Source: Flavobacteriaceae bacterium (lineage in GTDB: Bacteria; Bacteroidota; Bacteroidia; Flavobacteriales; Flavobacteriaceae). From it: a stretch of DNA of 5,031 bases. The position numbers and the translations under genes are program-made. Location of the stretch: assembly GCA_030633285.1 (NCBI GenBank), contig DAOVTC010000111.1, positions 1 to 5,031 on the forward strand. Reading direction: 5' to 3'. This document shows positions 1 to 5,031 of this stretch, piece after piece. How positions within the stretch are numbered: the first letter of the stretch is position 1; each line of letters begins with the position of its first letter. The notes under the pieces were generated by a model. It did not search any database. It was given only the letters and a program-made list of their open reading frames with translations, and was not told the origin of the DNA.

Positions 1-221
1 AAAGAAAATTGTTTTTCTAATATATCTAATTGGTTAAATTTTAAATATCTTGAATGAAAATAATAGTTAGCATACAATGGCTTATTATAAATCATTGCAT
101 AGGCTGTTTCAAGCATTTGAAGAATTAAATAAAGTATAATTATAACTAAAATTGCACTTAATACTCCTAATACCAAATTGTCTGAAAAAGAAAGCTCTTC
201 TAAAAGGTAATAAAATTTCAT
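1..221 (-). CDS. MtfA-like (M90 family) zinc peptidase, N-terminal fragment with membrane anchor
   Basis: An open frame runs from the ATG at 221-219 to the window edge, giving 73 codons with the C-terminal part missing. Residues about 16-36 form one hydrophobic helix (NLVLGVLSAILVIIILYLIL), preceded by a short acidic N-terminus. A segment reading YNKPLYANYYFHSRYLKFNQ, followed by LDILEKQFSF, comes next. This matches what I recall of Bacteroidota MtfA-like proteins, in which a membrane helix is followed by a 'KPLxxxFY...L...Q..IL...F.FY' stretch ahead of the zinc-peptidase domain. The HExxH zinc site expected further downstream lies outside the window, so catalytic competence cannot be judged. 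E. coli MtfA is a cytosolic peptidase linked to the Mlc regulator; the membrane-anchored versions have no settled role that I know of. The gene is separated from the upstream same-strand protease gene by a terminator, so it probably has its own promoter. I saw no clear Shine-Dalgarno or -7 box before it. It could also be an unrelated membrane protein. Confidence 0.55.
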   Translation of the reverse strand, partial: MKFYYLLEELSFSDNLVLGVLSAILVIIILYLILQMLETAYAMIYNKPLYANYYFHSRYLKFNQLDILEKQFS

Positions 222-395
222 CTGTAGTATAACGCAAATGCATCTAAAATATTAGTTAAAGTGTTTGTCTATTAATAAAACGTAGAAGTTATTCATATTT
301 TACACTATCAATTTGTTTGAGAAATTATTCTATGAATTGATTTTAAATAGAAAACTTTGAATAAGCACAAAACTTCCTTCTTTTCATAAAACAAA

Positions 396-421
396 AAACC
401 CAAAACTTTTGTTTTGGGTTT
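396..421 (-). terminator. Intrinsic terminator of the Tricorn-type protease gene
   Basis: A perfect 11-bp inverted repeat (396-406 pairs with 411-421) encloses a four-base loop. On the minus strand the stem AAACCCAAAAC/GTTTTGGGTTT is followed by TTTGTTTT, a good U-tract. It lies about 90 bases past the protease stop codon (512-514) and before the MtfA-like gene, so it separates two same-strand genes. The plus-strand side has only a broken T-run (TCCTTT), so activity in that direction would be weaker. The rest of 222-511 shows no gene and no other recognisable element. Confidence 0.85.
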
Positions 422-511
422 CCTTTACAGAGAAAGAGACAAAAATAATGCTCTTCTAAATCGTTTTTCTACGAGTTATCCGTAAAGATCTTAAATCATT
501 CATTAAAAAAT

Positions 512-3500
512 CTATCTACTTTTATCTGGATAAGGAGGTGGATCTGGAATTGATTTTTCTTTAGTTTTTAATTCTTCCAAAATCACTTCAATAGCTTTGT
601 TCAATTGCTGATCAATTCCGGTATATTCTAAATAAGGATCATTATCCACAAAAATATCTGGTTCTACACCTTTTCCTTCCATGATCCACTCTTTACCTGC
701 AAGATCGTATCGTGAATGTTCTGGTTTTATCAACACACCTCCATCAACCAATGGCAAAAAACCGCCATAACCTACTACTCCACCCCAGGTGCGTTTACCA
801 ACTACTTTTCCTAACTTTTGTTTTTGAAACCTATAAGTAACAATATCACCATCTGAAGCTGAAAATTCATCTGATAACATAACCAATGGTCCATTCATTG
901 AACCACCTCTATTAAAAACCGGTGTTCCATTTCTTGAAATATTAATCTGTACCGCAACTCGTCTTAATCGTTCAATGATCAATGGTGAAACAAAACCACC
1001 TCCATTGCCCCTTACGTCAATTACCAATGCCTTTTTTGAAAGCTGGGGATAATAATATTTTACAAACTCATTCATACCTCCAATTCCCATGTCTGGAATA
1101 TGAATATAACCTACTTTACCATTTGTTGCTATATTTACTTTTTCAATATTCTCGCTAACCCATTTTAAATAATATAGTTTTGATTCATCTGAAACAGGAA
1201 CAACTGTAACCTCTCTTTTACCTTGTTCAGTCGGTTTTGAGTTTAGTACAAGTTTCACTTGTTTGCCAGCAGTATTTACAAGAGCTTTATACATTATATC
1301 CATTTCCTTTGTAGATTGTCCATTAATGGCCAGAATATAATCTCCTACATTAGCATTTACTCCAATATCTGATAATGGCGATTTTAAACTTTTGTCCCAA
1401 TTTTGACCTTTTAATATTTTAGTTATTTTAAAATAACCTGATTTATCTTTTTCAATTTCTGCACCAAGTAAACCCATTTTAATTCGCTCTGGCATTGTCC
1501 TGTCACCACCACTTACATACGCATGACCCACATTTAGTTCTGAAACCAGTTCTCCAATAACATAAGTCAGATCATTTCTGTGATTTACATGTTTTACTAA
1601 TGGTGCATAATTTTTCTTCATAGCCACCCAATCTACACCATGCATATTAGGTGCAAAGAAAAATTCGCGATATTGACGCCATGATTCATTATATATCTGC
1701 TGCCATTCTTCCTTTTTATTCATATATATCTGCATATCAGTCAGGTCTAATTTGTCTTTTATTTTAATTTCTGATTTAGGCAAATCAATAATAGCGTATG
1801 AACCATTTTGAGAAACCAGCATTTTCTTTTTATCAGAAGATATCTCGTAACCTCCAACAAGACCTAATTTTGTTTCTTTTCTTTTATCAAGATCATACAT
1901 GTAAAAAATTGGTTTTTTATCCTTAATTCCAGAACGGGTGAAGTATAATTTATTCTTAACAGAAGCTAAATTTAAATAGCGGGAAGCAGATAGAGGTAAC
2001 TTCCCAATTCGATCTTGTATTCCAATGATATCAATTTTGGTTACTGTTGGAGTTTTTGTTGATTTCTTATCTTTCTTTTTTTCTTTATTATCCGATTTTT
2101 CTTCTTTTTTATTTAGCGCTACTTCATCACTTTTAGGTTCAAACAAAGATTTTGTTTCTTTGGCCAGTGTTACAAAATAAATATTACCCATATCATTATA
2201 GGAAATATCAAATTCTACCTGGCTAAAACCTGAATTGTATTCTCGGTTTGATATAAAAAATAAATATTTGCCATCATCACTAAAAATAGATTGACCTGAA
2301 TTATACCAGTCGCTTGTAACAGGATATGATTTTTTTTGATCAAGTGAGTAAATAAAAACTAATGCAAAACGATTATCTCCAGTCTTTGTATAAGTGATCC
2401 ATTTATTATCCGGCGACCAATCATAGTGACGTATAGCTCTATTTGGATCAAAATCAACATCTACAACTTTTTTAGTATTTACATCGATATATTTTAATTT
2501 ATGTTCGCTATCAGACCATAATATTTTTTTACTATCTGGAGACCAGTATGGTTGGTATTTATATGCTTTACCCTTACTTGTTAATTGAATTGCAGCATTA
2601 CTTCCATTTTGTGTCTGTTTATAGATCTCATCTTCACCAGTTTTATCAGAAATAAAAGTTATCCATTTTCCGTCAGGCGACCATTTTGAATTTCTTTCAT
2701 GAATTCCTGACGATTGTGTTAAATTTCTGATTTCACCATATTTCTCAGGTACAGTAAAAACATCTCCGTGTGCACCGAATAAAGCACGTTTCCCATCAGG
2801 TGCTATTTCATAATTACTAATACTTTTACTCACATCTTTATATTCGCTTCTTCCCGAAACAAAATCTTCCATGATGGTAATATTTACTTTTTGTGATATA
2901 TCAGTACCCAGGTCTATCTTGTAAATATATCCAGCATTTTCATAAACAATGTCTTTATCCCCTAATGAAGGAAATTTAATGTCAAAATCTTTATATGCAG
3001 TAATTTTCTTTGTCTGTTTACTTTGAAGATCATAAACATAAAGGTTCATTCTTTTAAACTCTCCACGATCAGACAAATAATAAATTTTATCACCATGCCA
3101 CATCGGAATAATATCCTGTGCCGGGTTATTTGTGATATTTATGGTTTTTTTAGTTTTAAAATCGAAGATCCAGATATCATCAGCCATACCTCCACGATAT
3201 CTTTTCCAGGTTCTAAACTCTCTAAATATCCTGTTAAAAGCCAACTTTTGATCATCTGGTGAAAAAGAGCAAAAACCACCTCTTGGAAAAGGAAGCTCTG
3301 CAAGTGATCCGTCAACAACATTAACTGTATATAATGATCCATTAAAGCTGTTATAAGACTTTTTCCTAGTTCGGAATACAATATTTTTGTTATCATTCAT
3401 CCAGCCCATTACCAAATTATTAGGTCCCATTCTATCAGCAACATCATCACGATTTAAGGTAGCTGTATAAGTAATTCTTTTGGGAATACCTCCAAGTGAA

Positions 3501-3787
3501 CTCATAGTATAGACCTCTGTATTACCATCGTATTGAGCTGTAAAAGCGATGGTTTTACCATCAGGAGAAAAACGAGCAAACATTTCATAGCCAATATCAT
3601 TTGTTAATTTACGGGCAATTCCCCCAGAAGACCCAACAGTATATAGATTTCCGGCATAAGTGAAAACAATTTGGTTTCCATGTATAGTTGGAAACCTAAG
3701 AAGACGTGTTTCATTCTGGGCTAATGTGGTCATTTGTAAAAAAAGAACCACTAAAGCCAATAAAAAATATTTTATAGTATTTTTCAT
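512..3787 (-). CDS. Exported Tricorn-type protease (S41 family; beta-propeller, PDZ and TSPc domains)
   Basis: A complete 1091-residue protein, close in length to archaeal Tricorn (about 1070). Residues 1-23 are a Sec signal peptide (lysines, then a leucine-rich core, ending TLA before Gln24). No lipobox cysteine is present, so it is probably periplasmic. Residues about 27-670 carry PD40/TolB-like propeller repeats: FSPDGKTIAF (73), FSPDDQKLAF (175), WSPDGKWITF (369), WSPDSKKILW (415), WSPDNKWITY (457) and FSDDGKYLFF (502). A lysine/glutamate-rich linker occupies about 555-580. The C1 helical domain (about 680-762) holds His755 in VGHAYVSGG. A PDZ domain spans about 771-865 (VGDYILAING). The TSPc domain (about 890-1070) holds DVRGNGGGFVS (924-934), Ser978-Asp979 in EFSASDGD, and Glu1037 in MEGKGVEPD. 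By alignment from memory these match Tricorn His746, Ser965, Asp966 and Glu1023, so the Ser/His/Ser/Glu catalytic set is intact. Archaeal Tricorn degrades peptides released by the proteasome; the substrates of the exported bacterial form are unknown to me. The gene stands alone, with its own terminator downstream. No Shine-Dalgarno precedes the ATG, but the signal peptide supports this start. Confidence 0.95.
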   Translation of the reverse strand: MKNTIKYFLLALVVLFLQMTTLAQNETRLLRFPTIHGNQIVFTYAGNLYTVGSSGGIARKLTNDIGYEMFARFSPDGKTIAFTAQYDGNTEVYTMSSLGGIPKRITYTATLNRDDVADRMGPNNLVMGWMNDNKNIVFRTRKKSYNSFNGSLYTVNVVDGSLAELPFPRGGFCSFSPDDQKLAFNRIFREFRTWKRYRGGMADDIWIFDFKTKKTINITNNPAQDIIPMWHGDKIYYLSDRGEFKRMNLYVYDLQSKQTKKITAYKDFDIKFPSLGDKDIVYENAGYIYKIDLGTDISQKVNITIMEDFVSGRSEYKDVSKSISNYEIAPDGKRALFGAHGDVFTVPEKYGEIRNLTQSSGIHERNSKWSPDGKWITFISDKTGEDEIYKQTQNGSNAAIQLTSKGKAYKYQPYWSPDSKKILWSDSEHKLKYIDVNTKKVVDVDFDPNRAIRHYDWSPDNKWITYTKTGDNRFALVFIYSLDQKKSYPVTSDWYNSGQSIFSDDGKYLFFISNREYNSGFSQVEFDISYNDMGNIYFVTLAKETKSLFEPKSDEVALNKKEEKSDNKEKKKDKKSTKTPTVTKIDIIGIQDRIGKLPLSASRYLNLASVKNKLYFTRSGIKDKKPIFYMYDLDKRKETKLGLVGGYEISSDKKKMLVSQNGSYAIIDLPKSEIKIKDKLDLTDMQIYMNKKEEWQQIYNESWRQYREFFFAPNMHGVDWVAMKKNYAPLVKHVNHRNDLTYVIGELVSELNVGHAYVSGGDRTMPERIKMGLLGAEIEKDKSGYFKITKILKGQNWDKSLKSPLSDIGVNANVGDYILAINGQSTKEMDIMYKALVNTAGKQVKLVLNSKPTEQGKREVTVVPVSDESKLYYLKWVSENIEKVNIATNGKVGYIHIPDMGIGGMNEFVKYYYPQLSKKALVIDVRGNGGGFVSPLIIERLRRVAVQINISRNGTPVFNRGGSMNGPLVMLSDEFSASDGDIVTYRFQKQKLGKVVGKRTWGGVVGYGGFLPLVDGGVLIKPEHSRYDLAGKEWIMEGKGVEPDIFVDNDPYLEYTGIDQQLNKAIEVILEELKTKEKSIPDPPPYPDKSR

Positions 3788-3884
3788 TATATAAATTTGA
3801 TTAGAGAAGTTAATTTTAATTCAATCTTAAAAGTAGTAAAAAATATACTAAAAATGTACCTATAACACCCTAATAAAATTGTTT

Positions 3885-3916
3885 TAAAATTATTATGTAA
3901 AATCTTAAAAAATCAA
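3885..3916 (-). promoter_or_regulatory. Candidate Bacteroidota-type promoter for the protease gene
   Basis: On the minus strand, TTG (3916-3914) is followed after 21 bases by TAATTTTA (3892-3885), which matches TAnnTTTG in all but the last position. This would place transcription start near 3878 and leave a leader of about 90 AT-rich bases before the ATG at 3787. Other imperfect boxes occur closer to the gene, for example TACATTTT near 3855. The region is so AT-rich that such matches arise easily, so this is a weak assignment. The candidate overlaps the start of the decayed HTH gene on the other strand. Confidence 0.2.
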
Positions 3917-4172
3917 CCTTTGAATAATTACAGAAAGCAGTAAGTGAAATTCTTATAAAATTGAAGAATCTTGAAAGAAGATTACTTGAAATAAATATTA
4001 ATCAACAAGTAGAAAATAAGTTTAATTGCTTAATGTAGATCAAGCTGTAAAATTTCATGGTTTAGCAATAACCCCTATTTATACTAAGGTTAGTAAAAGA
4101 GAACTGCTTGTTATGAAGCGATTAGAAACATAATATTTCAAACAAGATTTTTATAATTTATTGAAAGATTAA
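3895..4172 (+). pseudogene. Decayed excisionase-type helix-turn-helix (HTH_17) DNA-binding protein gene
   Basis: No intact frame exists, but two plus-strand frames together read as one small DNA-binding protein. Frame A begins at ATG 3895-3897 and hits stops at 3898 and 3925. It then reads LQKAVSEILIKLKNLERRLL (from 3928) and continues to a stop at 4036. After a shift near 4026-4032, frame B reads LNVDQAVKFHGLAITPIYTK (from 4029), VSKRELLVMKR (to 4121), a stop at 4131, then YFKQDFYNLLKD up to a stop at 4170. From memory, Bacteroidota HTH_17 / excisionase-family proteins have the same order: a short N-terminal 'LPxAVxxLxxKLxNIExLLLE' helix, then 'LTVQEAAEFLxLTVPTIYxKVSRGELPVMKR', then 'RLYFSKxDLxxYLK'. 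The total of about 92 codons equals the usual length. A weaker tail may continue to 4220 (GKPCLIKN, then ILKN). Such proteins often sit on mobile elements or beside toxin or integrase genes. The call rests on order and motif agreement, not on a search. Confidence 0.72.
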
Positions 4173-4251
4173 GGTAAACCTTGTCTGATAAAAAATATAA
4201 GATATATTCTAAAAAACTAACTAACCACTAACGTACTATCACCTAAAATTA

Positions 4252-4286
4252 AAAAACCCTGTAAACTAGATGTTTACAGGGTTTTT
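4252..4286 (-). terminator. Intrinsic terminator downstream of tRNA-Ser
   Basis: A perfect 15-bp inverted repeat (4252-4266 pairs with 4272-4286) surrounds a five-base loop (4267-4271). On the minus strand the hairpin starts two bases after the tRNA 3' end and closes in a run of six Ts, as expected for tRNA transcript termination. Because the outer five pairs are A-T, the plus-strand side also ends in five Ts. The hairpin may therefore work in both directions and could once have served the decayed HTH gene as well. Confidence 0.88.
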
Positions 4287-4288
4287 AG

Positions 4289-4373
4289 CGGAGAAAGAGG
4301 GATTCGAACCCCCGGAGGTGTGACCCTCGCTAGTTTTCAAGACTAGTGCATTCGACCACTCTGCCATTTCTCC
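4289..4373 (-). tRNA. tRNA-Ser (anticodon UGA)
   Basis: The 85-base minus-strand sequence folds as a class II tRNA. The acceptor stem pairs GGAGAAA (4373-4367) with TTTCTCC (4296-4290), followed by discriminator G at 4289. The D arm holds GCAGAGTGGTCGAATGC. The anticodon arm is ACTAG-TCTTGAAAA-CTAG-like, with UGA at 4339-4337 reading UCA codons. The long variable arm pairs GAGG with CCTC, which is a serine hallmark. The T arm is GGGGG-TTCGAAT-CCCTC with one G-U pair. The 3' CCA is not encoded, because the bases after the discriminator read CTA, so it must be added enzymatically. No intron or base anomaly was seen. Confidence 0.97.
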
Positions 4374-4404
4374 AAAACAATATTTGATTGTTCAAATGCG
4401 AGGG

Positions 4405-4436
4405 CAAATATAAAAACCTTTTTCTGTTTTAATCAA
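4405..4436 (-). promoter_or_regulatory. Promoter of tRNA-Ser (Bacteroidota -33/-7 type)
   Basis: On the minus strand, TTG (4436-4434) is followed after 21 bases by TATATTTG (4412-4405), a perfect match to the Bacteroidota -7 consensus TAnnTTTG. Transcription would start near 4398, about 25 bases before the mature tRNA 5' end. The bases after the box (CCCTCG) form a small GC-rich patch in otherwise AT-rich DNA, which might be a discriminator of stable-RNA promoters; that last point is inference. Confidence 0.7.
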
Positions 4437-4495
4437 TACTTTTTGATTTTTTTTAATTGAATGCCTAAAAAACTTTTTATTTTAAATATTCAATC

Positions 4496-4503
4496 TATTT
4501 TTG
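4496..4503 (+). promoter_or_regulatory. Perfect -7 box (TATTTTTG) directly before the transporter start codon
   Basis: TATTTTTG fits TAnnTTTG exactly and ends five bases before the ATG at 4509. With the usual spacing, transcription would begin at or within a base or two of that ATG, giving a leaderless or nearly leaderless message. No TTG is found 19-21 bases upstream, where only a T-rich stretch occurs, so the -33 element is weak or absent. The match may be accidental in such T-rich DNA, especially if translation starts at the in-frame ATG at 4461 instead. Confidence 0.35.
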
Positions 4504-4508
4504 CATTT

Positions 4509-5031
4509 ATGAACGAATGGTATCATTATTTTCTTTTAATAGGTGTTGGATTTATTGTTGGCATTATAAATACAATTTCTGGAGGAGGCTCTTTACTTAC
4601 TTTACCAATTCTAATTTTTCTCGGTTTACCATCCAATATCGCAAACGGAACTAATCGAATAGCAATCTTTATTCAAACCATTTTTTCTTACGCTGGATTT
4701 AAAAGTAAAGGCGTTACTAATAAATATTCATCTTTTGGTTGGTATCTAGCAGTATCTGCTACAATAGGGTCTTTAATTGGTTCAAGGCTGGCTATTGATA
4801 TAAAAGATGAAATATTTAATAAAATATTAGCTATAGTAATGATTCTTATTGTTGGTTTTATGATAATCAAACCAAATAAAAAGTTATTTGAATTAACCGA
4901 TAGAATTACAGGTAAACATTTTATATGGAGTACAATTGCATTCTTTTTTATAGGAATTTATGGTGGGTTTATTCAAGCAGGAACAGGTATATTTATTTTG
5001 TTAACACTCTCGTCAATTAACCATTTAACAT
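4509..5031 (+). CDS. TSUP (TauE/SafE-like) membrane transporter, N-terminal part
   Basis: The frame is open from ATG 4509 to the window end, giving 174 codons of a family that is usually about 250 residues long. The protein is strongly hydrophobic, with membrane segments at about 7-24, 27-42, 50-62, 77-96, 104-120 and 138-170. Family signatures are the first-helix motif NTISGGGSLLTLPILIFLGL (21-40), then PSNIANGTNR (41-50), and the start of the second half-repeat with GIYGGFIQAGTGIF (149-162). TSUP proteins are inner-membrane exporters or importers of sulfite, sulfoacetate, other organosulfur anions or similar small anions. The substrate cannot be told from this fragment and no pathway gene is next to it. 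An in-frame ATG at 4461 would add 16 residues (MPKKLFILNIQSIFAF). I prefer 4509 because it puts the conserved first helix close to the N-terminus, as is usual, and because a -7 box lies just before it. There is no Shine-Dalgarno at either start. It is divergent from the tRNA gene. Confidence 0.9.
   Translation, partial: MNEWYHYFLLIGVGFIVGIINTISGGGSLLTLPILIFLGLPSNIANGTNRIAIFIQTIFSYAGFKSKGVTNKYSSFGWYLAVSATIGSLIGSRLAIDIKDEIFNKILAIVMILIVGFMIIKPNKKLFELTDRITGKHFIWSTIAFFFIGIYGGFIQAGTGIFILLTLSSINHLT

Noticed and set aside
430..438. GAGAAAGAG here repeats the tRNA-Ser 3' end (4291-4299), and both copies follow a terminator hairpin, suggesting an att-type direct repeat flanking the protease gene.
   Set aside because: Only nine purine-rich bases match and the identity does not extend on either side. 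It is too short and simple to support an integration boundary.
440..447. A perfect minus-strand TAnnTTTG box (TATTTTTG) just before the terminator at 396-421, hinting at a small RNA.
   Set aside because: No TTG lies 19-21 bases upstream, and the product would be only about 40 bases long. The match is likely a chance hit in T-rich 3' untranslated DNA.
222..511. Possible small gene, riboswitch or promoter in the interval between the MtfA-like fragment and the protease.
   Set aside because: Apart from the terminator, no frame of convincing length, no conserved RNA motif and no paired -33/-7 elements were found on either strand.
3023..3396. Open frames of 79 and 85 codons on both strands inside the protease gene, and a 60-codon minus-strand frame at 4688-4870 inside the transporter.
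   Set aside because: They lie wholly within well-supported coding sequence in other frames, have no recognisable domains, and look like shadows.
4026..4133. The PIYTKVSKREL stretch resembles the C-terminal IYAKV box of Bacteroidota tyrosine recombinases, suggesting an integrase remnant at the tRNA.
   Set aside because: The surrounding order (N-terminal LERRLLE helix, VDQAVKF, ELLVMKR, YFKQDFYNLLK) fits an HTH_17 protein much better, and no recombinase Arg/His context is visible.

Overview
The window looks like a piece of an AT-rich Bacteroidota chromosome. Three things support this. There are perfect or near-perfect TAnnTTTG-type -7 promoter boxes. Shine-Dalgarno sequences are absent ahead of the starts. 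The gene families, and the signal peptide ending in Ala-Gln, are typical of that phylum. The overall impression is an ordinary housekeeping region with one decayed mobile-type gene; I see no novel multi-gene system.

Layout, left to right. (1) Positions 1-221, minus strand: the N-terminal part of a membrane-anchored protein resembling the MtfA-like (peptidase family M90) proteins of Bacteroidota, cut by the window edge. (2) Positions 222-511: non-coding, with a strong intrinsic terminator at 396-421 that ends the next gene. (3) Positions 512-3787, minus strand: a complete 1091-residue exported Tricorn-type S41 protease, with beta-propeller, PDZ and tail-specific-protease domains and all catalytic residues present. 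(4) Positions 3788-4288: no intact gene, but not empty. A plus-strand remnant of a small excisionase-type helix-turn-helix gene (HTH_17 family) can be read across several stops and one frameshift (3895 to about 4172 or 4220). It is followed by a 15-bp hairpin terminator. (5) Positions 4289-4373, minus strand: tRNA-Ser(UGA), with a perfect -7 box and a -33 element upstream. (6) Position 4509 to the window end, plus strand: the N-terminal 174 residues of a TSUP (TauE/SafE-type) membrane transporter, whose start codon lies right behind a perfect TAnnTTTG box.

The genes appear to be independent transcription units rather than one operon: the protease and the tRNA each have their own terminator, and the transporter is divergent from the tRNA. 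The dead HTH gene next to a tRNA gene is consistent with a past mobile-element visit, but no attachment-site repeats or integrase could be identified here.
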